Part shown: positions 47,135 through 57,984 of the stretch, piece by piece
Position numbering within the stretch: position 1 is the first letter of the stretch
Layout: every line of letters starts with the position of its first letter
Source: Cloeon dipterum
Lineage: Eukaryota > Arthropoda > Insecta > Ephemeroptera > Baetidae
DNA: 64,000 nucleotides
Direction of reading: 5' to 3'
Assembly (NCBI RefSeq): GCF_949628265.1
Contig: NC_088789.1
Span: 35,209,883-35,273,882 of the forward strand
Translations under genes and position numbers: made by a program
The notes under the pieces: model-generated
Database searches by the model: none
Told to the model about the DNA's origin: nothing
What the model saw: the letters and a program-made list of their open reading frames with translations, nothing else

Positions 47135-47574
47135 ATCATTAAATGACTAAACGAAAATGGCTCTTTTGACGCATTTTGAGGTGATCGGAAACGCCGTTGT
47201 TTATTTTGTCCGTGAAAAAAAGAGTGCAGAGAAATAACACGAGACACACATTATTTGTAAGTTGATCGAGACTTTATTAACTTAAAATCTGCAATTTTAT
47301 CTGAATGAGCTCAAATTTTTGCAAACTTACTGTGTATACACAAATACACTTTTTCAATCGTTAAAATTAATCAAAAATCCATATTTGTACCATTGAATAG
47401 GTGATGGATTAATTTTATTGTATGCAAAGCATTAAGAAATGAACAATTAATCACTAAATGTTAAATTTTTTAATTATTTTAGTTGCTTTTATCCAATTTT
47501 TAGGTTGAAATTTATTTTAAAAAATGTATATATTTTAGACTAATGTAATTTAATGTACTGCTGGGATGTTTTTA

Positions 47575-47580
47575 AATAAA
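47575..47580 (+). terminator. Candidate polyadenylation signal, paralogue 2
   Basis: AATAAA 441 nt past the stop, in a context resembling that of the candidate signal of paralogue 1. Confidence 0.4.
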
Positions 47581-48600
47581 ATATCATCTTAAAAGAATGA
47601 TTCGACTTTTAGCTTTTAGCGTACCATGTTTTACAATGTTTTAGTGAGCAAGATTGCTTTGAATTTTCAAATTTGACCCTTTCGTGCAAGAGCCTATTTA
47701 TATAATTCTAGCTTGGCTGATTAAGAATGAAAAAAATGATGTTTCCCTTTAAGCTTTCTTTAAATTGATTTCATCGATTCTTTGTCAAGAATTTTAAAAG
47801 TGGTTTTAATTTAGACAGTCACAGAATTTTCGAACAAACCAAGATTTATTTTCTTTATTGTTGGCCACAGGCAATAACACGTAGTTACAGAATGCAGTCG
47901 ATCAGCGCGTTACTGTAAATTGAATGCAATATTTAGTAAAATAAAATAGAAAGTATATTTAATCATATATTTATTCCACCCCTTCTGAGCCGAGTTTTGC
48001 TTGAATTTCAAAACACGAAAGTGCTGAAATCCATGATTACCGGCAAATCACAATAATTATAATTTTTACCGTCCGATTTTGAGAGCAAAAATAAGCCAGT
48101 AATTATAAACTCAACCGAAACTCTGACTGAATAAAAATTGCTCATTTCGTGGTAAAAATTAAAGCAAAAATGGATTGCTCTATCTCATTTTGAGCCTAAA
48201 ATAAATGAAAAGAAAAGGGTTGTCAACACTCGCTGGTCCAGCGTTGATGAGATTCAAGCTCTGGTCATCCTGCAAAGTGCGTCTCCTCCGCTGAGAAGAG
48301 AAAAGATCGATCCCAGGACAAGTGAAAGGTTAGTAATTTCCGCTTTAAATCCTAATCCCACTCGCAATATTAGTTAGAATTGACAATAAAAACCTCAAAT
48401 CTCGGCCTCGCTCAGCTTTCAGCTCGTGGTGCGAGTCGGAGAAGCGTGGGTGGGCCTTAAAAACTTCCCTCTCTGACTTAAGGTTGAGTCATTTGAAGTA
48501 ATATTAAAAAAAATCTGAACAATTTAAAAACTCAGGGTATGTATCCTGATGTCAGATCAGGGAGTTGTCAGCTTCTAGGATAGAAGTGAATTTTAATTAG
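47581..48600. other. Intergenic stretch with a duplicated block
   Basis: AT-rich. About 48130-48260 (TTTCGTGGTAAAAATTAAAGCAAAAATGG, GAGCCTAAAATAAATGA, AAAGGGTTGTCAACACTC) resembles 37875-37980 and 60620-60745. No gene is supported. Confidence 0.5.
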
Positions 48601-48609
48601 GATACCTGA

Positions 48610-48775
48610 AGGTTGTCTCGTCAGTGTGGCTGCTGGTGCGCACCTGGCGCTTGGGCAAAGGGTACGACTAGCGGCCGCTCGACAACAACGTCTCGGACGA
48701 CGACGAGGCGGAGTTGCAACGGCGCCGGAACGACACCATCTCCTGCTCCACCTCCGAATCGCACATTTCATCTCG
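48610..48775 (-). pseudogene. Fragment of an acidic/Ser-rich exon, copy 1 of the tail-like exon family
   Basis: The minus strand encodes a DSEVEQEMV-like stretch, then Ser/Arg-rich sequence, and has diverged relatives at about 50180-50420, 53330-53500 and 54500-54760. Frames are broken differently in each. The family is unidentified; its proximity to Dscam-like exons suggests it came from the same gene. Confidence 0.35.
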
Positions 48776-48779
48776 AGCC

Positions 48780-49260
48780 ACATTGATGCATCAATCTGGA
48801 CCTTTAATAAAATTTTATTCGTGATTTTATCCGGCTGCTATTTATTTTTCAACAGTAGAAAAATAGTTTGGTTGCAGCAGAAATATTTATTTCACCAGCT
48901 GTGACATGCAGCACGGTGAAAAAAGGGTTTAACAAACACTTTAACAGGCAATGAGTTGCTTTTCTAAAAAGACGAGGTTTCTTCATTTTGTATTGAGTTA
49001 TTAACATAAGAATTTGTTCAACTTTTCGTGTCAACAAACTTACAAAAATGCTGGGCTGATAAGACGGGCAGCAGGAAGCATACGGCGTGTGCTGCCTTTG
49101 CAAATCGATTATCGGCGCAGACGTAACCGCAGAAAAGTTCAGCTTTCGGTTTTTAGACTTAAAACGTTGCGTTTGAAAGGAAAAAGGAAGTGAGGCAACA
49201 AATAAATTCATTTGATAAAGCGGCTCAATTTTTGTGGATTTTGATTCCGCCTCTAAACTT
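48780..49260. repeat. Modules F and E without D
   Basis: F-type sequence (ATCTGGACCTTTAATAAAATTTTATTC, ATCCGGCTGCTATTTATTTTTC) at about 48790-48900 is followed by E-type sequence (GCTGGGCTGATAAGACGG, GACGTAACCGCAGAAAAGTTC) at about 49045-49210. The intervening D block, with its donor site, is missing. Confidence 0.6.
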
Positions 49261-49388
49261 CACACACGATTCTTATTGGTAGGTCTTTACACCTGGCAAC
49301 AAATTCTCTATCCATCTATTTTATGATCCTATTTCTCAGGGCATTTAATTTTTCATTAAAATAGTTACTTTTCAGCTTTCCAGGTGCT

Positions 49389-49652
49389 ACCCTGAGTTCC
49401 GCGAGCAATTGCTGCCAGTGGCTGTTGGTCCGCGACTCTCCATGCTGGCGCCAGGTCTTTTAAAAATCTCAAAGGTGTGTTTCTACCCTGTCCCTGAATT
49501 TCCACCTTTAATTTTTAAAAATAAAATTCAGGTTCGACTGGAGGACCGTGGAAAGTATTTGTGCTGGCGAGGAGACGGTTCAGGTGGCGCTGACGGCCCA
49601 CGTCCAGCCCCAGCATCAGGTCGTTGACGTCGGAACGGCGGCCGCGTTCAGG
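49389..49652 (+). pseudogene. Dscam-like half-Ig exon pair, broken
   Basis: After TTTCCAG an exon-like stretch encodes REQLLPVAVGPRLSMLAPGL (end LKISK) with a GT donor near 49476. A second, after TTCAG near 49531, encodes VRLEDRGKYLCW, the RxEDxGxYxC hallmark of an Ig domain. Compared with the copy at 51296, a 16-nt gap just after the Cys codon shifts the frame. The conserved Trp at the start of the first half is Cys here. Confidence 0.6.
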
Positions 49653-49924
49653 TGACAATATTTTTATGATTTTTATCTAAATAATTAAAAATAAAAAGGG
49701 ATATTTTTTTGGAAGTTTTAAAATTAATGTTTTAATTAAATTGAATTATCTAGTTAGTTTAAAATTATTTTAACCTGATATCAGGGTCCGCAGTTTAACC
49801 ATTTCACAAAATTTAAGACCTTTATTTTTCTCACAGACCCTTTGACAAGGATTCAAAAACACTAATTTGGTCCATGTGGATGCGAGAAATATTTTTTTCA
49901 CAATTTGGTGAGGCGAGGCGGCAC

Positions 49925-50065
49925 TCGGCCTCGCTCGGCTCTCAGCTCGTGGCGCGAGTCGGAGGAGCGGCCGAACGCCAACATCTGCACCCGCTTGCAC
50001 GCCGACGCTCGCTTCCACGGCACAACAGTGCAACACGAGTCCAAAATTTAAATCGAAACCAACTA
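49925..50065 (+). pseudogene. Exon fragment ending LQHESKIKIET-like, copy 1
   Basis: After CTCTCAG one frame reads an ESEERPNANICTRLHADARF-like sequence, then VQHESKI and a stop. Relatives at about 53030-53140 (open, RFDAKTLQHESKIKIETTLK, then a GT donor) and 54260-54360 (decayed). No family is recognised. Confidence 0.3.
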
Positions 50066-50179
50066 CAAACGAAATGTTTAAAAACAGCCTAGCCGGAGCA
50101 TTTTAAGGAATATTTTTTAAAAAAAGAATCGATATAAAATTCTGAACAATTTACAAACTCAGGGTCTTTACCCTGATGT

Positions 50180-50420
50180 CAAATCGGGGAATTGTTAGCT
50201 TGTAGTCGCTGGAGGTGCGCACCTGGTGCTTGGCGGCGACCTGGCCCTTTGGCTTGTGCTCGCGCGAAGGGTACGGTTTGCGGCCGCTCGAGACCGACGC
50301 CTCGGAGGACGTTGAGGAGTCGCCTCCGAATCGGTGCCCAGGTTGTCCTTTGCTCTGCACCTTGCTTTACCTCCTGCTTTTCTGCCAATCAGGGTCAACC
50401 CTCGTCAGGTTAGCGACCTC
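50180..50420 (-). pseudogene. Tail-like Ser/Arg-rich exon, copy 2
   Basis: One minus frame (150-360) reads open with SKGQPGHRFGGDSSTSSEAS, SSGRKPYPSREHKPKGQV and HQVRTSSDYKL. The 5' part (LTRVDPDWQK-like) is in another frame, implying an intron or a frameshift. It could still be a real exon. Confidence 0.35.
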
Positions 50421-50835
50421 CTCGCGCAAATAAATATTTTTTTCAGGGCCAATTTTTTATTTTCTTTCCAATTTGCCTTTTAATTCCGGTTTTTTGAATA
50501 CTTAGAAAGTTTAAAATTTGTTTTGCTGGACAAAAACACCCTGAGATTAAACCCAAAAGATTTCAGATCTGTCACCTAGGTTGTTAACAAAAATTTAATT
50601 CAGTATAAATTTGTGAAAAATAATTTTTCCGCCACCTCCACATGAAAAAAACCAGCGTTACTAAATTTTGAACCCTTTCAAATGAGGCCCGTAGATAATT
50701 AGAGGTCTAAAATGTCGTAGAAAGGTTAAAATGCACCCTGATATCAGGTTAATATTATTTTAAACCAACATTTTAAAATTGTTTAATTTTTTCTTATTTA
50801 AATAAAAATTTTCTCCCCTGAAGACGGCCGCCTTT

Positions 50836-50935
50836 CCGACATCAACGACCTGGTGCTGAGGCTGGTCAAGGGCCAACAACGTCCAGGTGAAAATCGCCGA
50901 ATTGAGGCTGCAACAAATTAAGCCGAGTGACGATC
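50836..50935 (-). pseudogene. Dscam-like Ig exon fragment, minus strand
   Basis: The minus strand encodes DQPQHQVVDVGKAAVFR, matching the end of the intact-looking exon at 51296-51447 (QPQHQVIDVGEAAVFR). The upstream half with the Ig Cys is missing. Confidence 0.5.
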
Positions 50936-51138
50936 GCAGCTGAAAAGTTCCCGTGAAATTGGTCAATTTTTAGCAGTTAATAATTATTATTAGAACTAGA
51001 AATTTGGCAAAATTCGGCTTCGGAAACACTTCACACACGACTCTTGGGCCTTGCCACCTGCCAACAAATACTCTATCCATCTATTTTTTTCTCAGGGCAT
51101 TTAATTTTTCCTTAAAATAATTACTTTTTTACTTTTCA

Positions 51139-51447
51139 GGTGGTACCCTGAGGACCGCGAGCAATTCCTGCCGGTGGCCGTAGGTCAGCGACTCTCCCTG
51201 GTGGCGCCAAGTCTTTTAAGAATCTCAAAGGTGCGTTTTACCCTGACCCTGAATTTCCATTTAATTTTTAAAAATAATACAAATTCACTTTTAGGTTCGT
51301 CTGGAGGATCGCGGAAAATATTTGTGCTGGGTGAAAAATTCGGCTGGCGAGGAGACGTTAAAATTGCAAGTGGCGCTGACAGGGTCGACCGACGTCCAGC
51401 CTCAGCACCAGGTTATCGACGTCGGAGAGGCGGCCGTGTTCAGGTGA
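51139..51447 (+). CDS. Dscam-like half-Ig exon pair, open frame
   Basis: The exon after CTTTTCAG (51140-51230) encodes WYPEDREQFLPVAVGQRLSL, then VAPSLLRISK, with a GT donor. The next, after TTTTTAG (51295-51447), encodes VRLEDRGKYLCWVKNSAGEE, then TLKLQVALTG, then DVQPQHQVIDVGEAAVFR, and ends in a GT donor. This is the second half of one Ig domain and the lead into the next, with the junction placed as in Dscam genes. Both exons are open and in phase. Flanking Ig exons with the partner Cys are not found nearby, so it is either a relic or one exon of a gene extending beyond recognition. Confidence 0.5.
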
Positions 51448-51849
51448 CAATAATTTTAGGTAAATAATAAAATTTCATTTTTGGCAATTTTTAAATTAGT
51501 ATTTAAATCTAGTTGGTTTAATAACCTGATATCAGGGTGCATTTTAACCATTCTAAAATATTTAAGACCTTAGTTTTCCTCACAGACCCTTTGATAAAGG
51601 TTTAAAAACACATTTGGTTCGAGTGAAGGCAAAAAAATTAATTTTTCACAATATTCAACTGTGAATACAATTTTTCACAACAACCTGACGGGTTGGAAAC
51701 CTTATGAGTTTCATCCCAGGGTGTTTTTATTTTGCAAAAATAATTTACATCTTTCTAAATAACCGAGAACTGGATTTTTAAGGTTTTAAATTTTCCAAAA
51801 TAGCGCAATTTGGAAAGAAAATTCAAAAATATCAACCTTTAAAATTTTT

Positions 51850-52070
51850 ATTTATTTGCAGACACGTGATTAGCTGTTGCGTGAGGAGCTCGCTGACCTG
51901 TCGAGGGTTGACCCTGATCGGCAGAAGCAGGAAGCAGCCTTTGGGCCCTCCGATCCGGCTCGACACGTCCTCAGACAGACACACCTCCGGTCCGGCGGCC
52001 GCCTTGGCGAGACATTCGCGCCGCACGCGTTTTTGCTTCGCTTCTTTTGAATTATGTTGAAAAAACCCTG
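51850..52070 (+). pseudogene. Tail-like exon fragment, plus strand
   Basis: After TATTTGCAG a frame reads LREELADLSRVDPDRQKQEA, close to MQEEVAELTRVDPDWQKQE encoded on the minus strand at about 54690-54745. It shows that the fragment family lies in both orientations here. Confidence 0.35.
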
Positions 52071-52749
52071 AGCGGATGTTGAACAATGGCGAAAACGTTG
52101 GCGTAGTGTGAAAATGGTCGGCGGCGTTGAACAAATCGCGAAAAGTTTCACTAGAATCGATCTCAGGATGCGGTAACCTGTCAAAGGTCGTCAGTATATA
52201 AATTTTTTGGCTATTTCTTAAAATTATTTTTATAATCTGTGTTTGTAATATTTTAATCGCACGCGTAATTAAATTTTAGATAATTTTCCAGTTAAAAATG
52301 CAAGTTTGTCATGTTTCAAGGAAGGAAATCACAAATTACAGCTGAAAATCCGGTTGTTAAATTGATCAATACAAATAAATACACGTGTATTAAAGAATTT
52401 AGATAAAGGCTTCATTAATTACCATCGACTCTTTCAATGGGAACATCGCATAATTTTAAATTAATAAAAAATAAACATTTTAAAGTTAGAGGTAACTGAA
52501 TTTAATTTTCCTCTTTGAGTCTCTTTCAAAATAAAACTGCCGTGCCAATTTCTAAGATTTAAGGCAATTTAAAATTAAATAGGTCAAATTTAAATTTTTA
52601 AAATAAATCTTGATTATAAAAAATGCCAAATCTCAGGCGAATGTGTAGGTTGCGGCTGCACCTTTGCCGCGGAAAAGAAAGACTAATTCGCTTTATTCGC
52701 CAACTGATGTGCCGAAACGATTCCTCCGCCTGCTAAACCTTTTCAGTTT

Positions 52750-53015
52750 GTGTGCTAGGATTCTCAAATTTTATTCCAAGTTCTAAAAATTCTTAAAAAA
52801 ATCCCAAAACTGAAGCAGCCGCGAGAGGGAGTGTTGCAGCAGCGCAGCCGAGATGTTTGATTATTATTAATTAAAAGAATAGCGGGTTGGCCGGGTTGAT
52901 AAAATAAAGAAAATTCGAGATTTTTGACAGTACAAAATTTAATTTAAGTAGGGGAGGGGGTAGCGAACTCAGAGACAATGGCCGGACGTTGGTTTGGAAG
53001 GTGGTGTCCTGTCGA
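52750..53015. repeat. Module G, second copy
   Basis: TGTGCTAGGATTCTCAAATT, ACTGAAGCAGCCGCGAGAGG, GAGTGTTGCAGCAGCGCAGC, then GACAATGGCCGGACGTTGG and TTTGGAAGGTGGTGTC, as at 33.9 kb. Confidence 0.65.
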
Positions 53016-53024
53016 GGTGAGAGG

Positions 53025-53145
53025 AGAGGCGGCACTCGGCTTTCAGCTGCGAGTCGGAGAAGCGGCCCGACGCCCGCTTCGACGCCAAGACACTGCAACA
53101 CGAGTCCAAAATTAAAATCGAAACCACCCTCAAACCAGGTGAGGA
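53025..53145 (+). pseudogene. Exon fragment ending LQHESKIKIET-like, copy 2 (open)
   Basis: After GGCTTTCAG a frame reads CESEKRPDARFDAKTLQHES, then KIKIETTLKP, before a GTGAGG donor. It is the best preserved of three copies. Function unknown. Confidence 0.35.
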
Positions 53146-53329
53146 CATAGATGCCGATAACAACATCCTACCCTGACTCAGGGTATATTTAGGCTCACTT
53201 TTTTAAAGTTAATTTTTAAAAATAAAAGGAAATTCTTAAAACAATTTTTAAAAAACAGGTTTTTACCGCTGAAATCAGGTTGAAGACCTCGCAACTTTAA
53301 GGTTGGAAGGTAAGTGACTTTGGATGATT

Positions 53330-53500
53330 ATACCTGAAGGTGGAGTCGTCAGTGTGGCTGTAGCAACCTGGCCCTTGCGCCAAGGGTGCGACTTGTGGCC
53401 GCTCGACACCGACGTCTCGGAGGACGCGGCGGTGGCGGAACGACACCATCTGCTGCTCCGCACCTCAGAGTCGCTGCCCAGGGTTTTTCACTCGTGGCTC
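53330..53500 (-). pseudogene. Tail-like Ser/Arg-rich exon, copy 3
   Basis: The minus strand encodes SDSEVRSSRW, then SSETSVSSGHKSHPWRKGQV. It is related to the fragments at 48.6, 50.2 and 54.5 kb, with indels. Confidence 0.3.
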
Positions 53501-54059
53501 TCGGCGTCGAAAACATGTCGCCTAAATGGCTGGCAGTTTCTCCCTCCTTACCAGGTGCCGTTTTAATTATTGTGAAAATCCACCTTTTTAAATTAAAGCA
53601 AAAATGGCACACCGCTCTATTCTTGTGACGAAGAGACAGCAAAATAAAAAATCTATCTTAGATAAGACCGAAAATGATCGCAAATCGAGCTGAAAAACGA
53701 ACTAAAAGTGGCTCAAAATGAAAAGGTTAAATTTCGGCCTGGCGGAAATTTTAAAATTGCGCGATGCTTTTGGTTCAAAATCGATCGTGGCCGCTGGCAA
53801 GGTGATCAAATTGAAGCAGAAAGCAGAAGGTTTGAAGAATTCAGTCTGACGAGCCTGCCGAGGTTGCTGCTCGCTGTTCCTCGCGGAAAAAAGGCTAATT
53901 TGCTTCCTCCACCTTCCACTCATTTGCCAAATTGATTCTTGCTGAATAAACTTTGCATTAAAATTGAGACTTTCGCGTTAACTATTAGGATTAGAAAATT
54001 TTATTGCTAAAATCACAGCAAATATTCTCAAAGCTTTAATTTATTCCTAAAATTGCCTG
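53501..54059. other. No feature supported
   Basis: ORFs of 73-75 codons overlap on both strands at 53702-53935 without recognisable content. The remainder is AT-rich. Confidence 0.35.
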
Positions 54060-54260
54060 CAGCGAGTGCAGCGAGAGGGAGTGTTGAGGCAGCGCAGCCG
54101 AGATCGAATTAATTAAAAGAAGCAGTGGGTTGAAAAGAAAGAAAAGTCGCGATTTTCACGTCAGTCAACGCAGTGAATATTTTTTTATAGTGGTGGATTT
54201 GGGGTGTGAAGGGGCGAATCACAGACATGGAAGGTGGTGTTGGTGGTGAGGCGAGTCGGC
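54060..54260. repeat. Module G, third copy
   Basis: GCGAGAGGGAGTGTTGAGGCAGCGCAGCC, AGTGGGTTGAAAAGAAAG, GTCAACGCAGTGAATATTTTTT and GGGGCGAATCACAGACATGG match the copy at 33.9 kb, shortened at its 5' end. Confidence 0.6.
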
Positions 54261-54499
54261 ACTCGGCCTCGCTCAGCTCTCAGCTGGTGGTGCGAGTCAG
54301 ACTAGCACGCCGACGCCCACTCCCACGACACAACACTGCAACACGAAACCATAATTAAAATTGAAACTAAACGTACACCACGCGGGACAAAAAAGACGTT
54401 AAATATTAAAAAAATATAATTATAGAAATAAAATTCTGAACAATTCAAAGGGTATTTAGCCTGAGATCAGGAGATGGGAACTTTTAGCATGAAGGTAAG

Positions 54500-54760
54500 T
54501 GAATTCGAATCAGTTAACCTGAAGGTGGTGTCGTCAGCGTGGCTGGAGGTGCGCACCTGGCGCGAAGGATACGACTTGCAGCCGCTCCACACCGACGTCT
54601 CGGACGAAAAAGTGGAGTTGCCGTGATGCTGCTCCACCTCCGAGTCACTTTCCACGGCGTCCTTTTCTCCGCACCTTGCCCTTACTCCTGCTTCTGCCAA
54701 TCAGGGTCAACCCTCGTCAGCTCAGCGACCTCCTCCTGCATCAGCGCATATTTCTGCAAA
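54500..54760 (-). pseudogene. Tail-like exon, copy 4
   Basis: The minus strand reads KYALMQEEVAELTRVDPDWQ then KQE and a stop; a second frame continues ESDSEVEQHHGNSTFSSETS. An intron or a frameshift must separate them. It is the most complete member of the fragment family. Confidence 0.35.
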
Positions 54761-55212
54761 TTAAAAATATTTTTCAGGATTGATTTTTTAATTTTTGGTT
54801 TAAAATGGTATTTTGGCAAATTAAACACCTTATAAATCGGGATTTTGATTACTTGGAAAGCTGAAAATTGGCATGGCTAGAGAAAATTACCCTGAGATTA
54901 AACTCAGAGGGTTTCAGACTTGTCAGGTTGTTGCAAAAAATTTAATTCGAAGTTGAAAATTGAGAAAATGTGTTTTTTGCCTCGATTTCCACCAAATCAG
55001 CATTTTTAAACCCTTTTAAAAGGAGCCCTGAGAGGAATAGAGGTCTGAAATTTCGTTTGAGGGTTAAACTGCACCCTGATATCAGGTTAAAGTGATTTTA
55101 AATGACCCACATCATTGTATGAAATCAAAATATGAATTTTAAAACGCCAAAAATGAAAGTTTCACTATTTTAACAAGCCAATTTTTCCTCTTAAATTTAA
55201 ATAAAAATATTC

Positions 55213-55540
55213 TCACCTGAACAAGGCCGCCTTTCCGACGTCAAACGTCGACGACCTGATGCTGGGGCTGGACGTGGTCCGACAGCGGCGCCGTCATCGT
55301 CAGCGCCACCTGAACCGTCTCCTCGCCAGTCAAATTATTCGCTCAGCACAAATACTTTCAACGCTCCTCCAGACGAACCTGAATTTTATTTAAAAAATTA
55401 AAGGTGGAAATTCAGGATCAGGGTAAAACGCACCTTTGAGATTATTAAAAGGACGCCACAAGGGAGAGCCGCTGACCTACGGCCACCGGCAGCAATTGCT
55501 CGCGGTCCTCAAGGTAGCACCTGAAAAAGGTCAGAAGGTT
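55213..55540 (-). pseudogene. Dscam-like half-Ig exon pair, minus strand, with stops
   Basis: The minus strand carries the two-exon layout of 51139-51447: EDREQLLPVAVGQRLSLV, a GT donor, an intron like the other copies, then VRLEE followed by an in-frame stop, a second stop after the Cys codon, and QPQHQVVDV with a third stop. It is clearly dead. Confidence 0.65.
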
Positions 55541-55665
55541 ATTATTTCATGGAAAAATTAAATGCCCTGAGAAATAGGAACTGTTAAAGATTTGTTACAA
55601 ATATGTATTGCCTTCAGTATGCTTGTGTTTTAAATTAAATAAATTCTAAATTCAAGAAAAGGAAA

Positions 55666-57630
55666 TGAGCAGTTATTCGCGAGATTGGAGGTCGATTGGA
55701 CGCGATTTTTCAGCGTAGAAATTTTTAGATGGCAGTTATATTTGCTTAAAGTACTTGTTAATAGATGGTGAAATTCCAAATTTGGAGCTCGGGAATGGGG
55801 GCGTTCCCTATTTTTTCGGTATCTCAAAAATACCCGAAAAACGAATTGTGTTAATGAATTCTAAACTGCAACTCTTGACTGCATTGAGGTATCACCTTGA
55901 AATTTTCACTGCCCAACCTAGTTTTTGATCCTGAACAACTTTTGCATTTACAAAAAATTCGCAGGTCGAAGGTCGAGGTCACCTTTTGCGACCTTTTTTT
56001 GAAAATTCAAAATTAAGGGATGATAGCCCCCTACGATTTTTTTGGGGTTCAGGGCTGAAATGTAGCCCGTGAAATTCTGCACAAGTACACCAAGTTTCAT
56101 AGGTGCAATCGCGATAGTTTTGCTGCAATTTGAATTTGAAGTTTGAAAAACTGCTCGAGGCCGCTTTACCGCGCATGCACTCAGAGCGGCGAGTTCGCCT
56201 CTCGTTCTTCAAGTTGATTTATTTCGCATTTCACTTGCTTAGAAACACCAAGAGGGCCTAGGGTAGACAGAGGAAGTTTCAAATCGACCTTCAGGGTCTG
56301 TCCCTGACGTGACCCTGAGATAAAAAATTTCGAAAATTTCCAATTTCATCGAACTTGGTGTCTTTTCATAGGTTTTCACCGATGTACATCTCAAATATAC
56401 AGCCAAAACGGCCGAATGACAATCCTGAAACCGGTTCTTGAAATAATTGTGGTAGCAATTAATCCAGACGTGATGTGTAAAATGGTCAAATTTTGAAATC
56501 TTAAATTTATGAAAAGGGACTTATATTTTGCACATAATATTATGTGCTGATAATAAAGGATCTTATGCTTAATACTATGAACAAATGTTATTAAATGCAA
56601 TAAAAAATAATAGTCTACTTTTAAAAACTAAAAAAAATTGTTTCCTTACTTCTTTAAGTAAAAATTTTAAACATGTAATTTATTTGTTATTGCTCTAAAT
56701 AAATTTGTTAACTTTGTAAAAAAAACGATCGGTTTTTTTAAAACTTAATATAAACTTCGTGTGTACAAAACAGAAGAATCTTTTCATAAATTTAAGATTT
56801 CAAAATTTGACCATTTCACACATCACGTCTGGATTAATTGTTACCACAATTATTTCAAGAACCGTTTTCAGGATTGTCATTCGGCCGTTTTGGCTGTATA
56901 TTTGAGCTCTACGGTGGGGAAAACCTATGAAAGGACACCAAGTTCGATGAAATTGGAAATTTTCGATATTTCGGATCTCAGGGTCACGTCAGGGACAGAC
57001 CCTGAAGGTCGATTTTGACCTTTCTTGGTCTACTCTAGGCCCCATTGGTGTTTCTAAGCAAGTGAAATGCGAAAAAAATCAACTTTACGAACGAGAGGCG
57101 AAATCGCCGCTCAAAGTGCACGCGCGGTAAAGCGGCCTCGAGCAGGTTTTCAAACTTCAAATTCGAATTGCAGCAAAAGTATCGCGATTGCACCTATGAA
57201 ACTTGGTGTGCTTGTGCAGAATTTCACGGGCTACATTTCAGCCCTGAACCCCAAAAAAATCGTAGGGGGCTATCATCCCTTAATTTTGAATTTTCAAAAA
57301 AAGGTCGCAAAAGGTGACCTCGACCTTCGACCTGCGAATTTTTTGTAAATGCAAATGTTGTTCAGGATCAAAAACTAGGTTGGGCAGTGAAAATTTCAAG
57401 GTGATACCTCAATGCAGTCAAGAGTTGCAGTTTAGAATTCATTAACACAATTCGTTTTTCGGGTATTTTTGAGATACCGAAAAAATAGGGAACGCCCCCA
57501 TTCCCGAGCTCCAAATTTGGAATTTCACCATCTATTAACAAGTACTTTAAGCAAATATAACTGCCATCTAAAAATTTCTACGCTGAAAAATCGCGTCCAA
57601 TCGACCTCCAATCTCGCGAATAACTGCTCA
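55666..57630. repeat. Large inverted repeat: arms of about 850 bp, loop of about 260 bp
   Basis: The left arm (55666 to about 56516) and right arm (about 56780 to 57630) are reverse complements along their length, with scattered mismatches and small indels. The outer ends read TGAGCAGTTATTCGCGAGAT and its complement. The loop (about 56517-56779) is AT-rich. Mirror-image ORFs exist in the two arms but differ and look non-coding. It may be a foldback-type element; no clear target-site duplication beyond a few A/T bases is seen. Confidence 0.85.
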
Positions 57631-57639
57631 AATTAAATT

Positions 57640-57984
57640 TTAGAAAATTTTCCTTTTTGAAACCCGCAAGAGCTTTCTCAATTCCAAACGCATTGCAGCT
57701 AATGAAGCATCAGACAGCCCTGAATCAGTTCGAAGGTGCGCCCTGCAGGGTCGAAGGGCCCTTGAAACCTCTGCAGGAGCCAATTTTAGACTTTTTCTAT
57801 ACCTCGGCGACGTGGTTTCCGCACTTCTCGAGCGCCTTCTCGCTATTTCTGAACGTGTCGCCGCTCTTTTCCGCAGCTTCCCGAACGTCGCCTTGTCCGG
57901 CGGCGCCGACAGCGGCGCCGACGAGTGCAACAGCCGCTGCATCGCCGCCGATCGTGTCCAATGCGCGAGACGTAAACACAAACA
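57640..57984 (-). pseudogene. Frameshifted copy of TSFM exon 1 with flanking intron
   Basis: The segment 57942-57803 encodes [17 protein letters not shown] and then shifts frame, because one A is missing from the run after CTGCGG (140 nt against 141 in TSFM). The donor (GAG|GTATAG) is kept. The next sequence matches TSFM intron 1 (TTCGAAGGTGCGCCCTGCAGGG, AAGGGCCCTTGAAACCTCTGC), so this is a genomic, not a processed, duplicate. TSFM exons 2-4 are absent. Confidence 0.8.

Noticed and set aside
55979-57348. Mirror ORFs in the inverted repeat
   Set aside because: They arise from the same sequence in each arm, have different ends and no domain.
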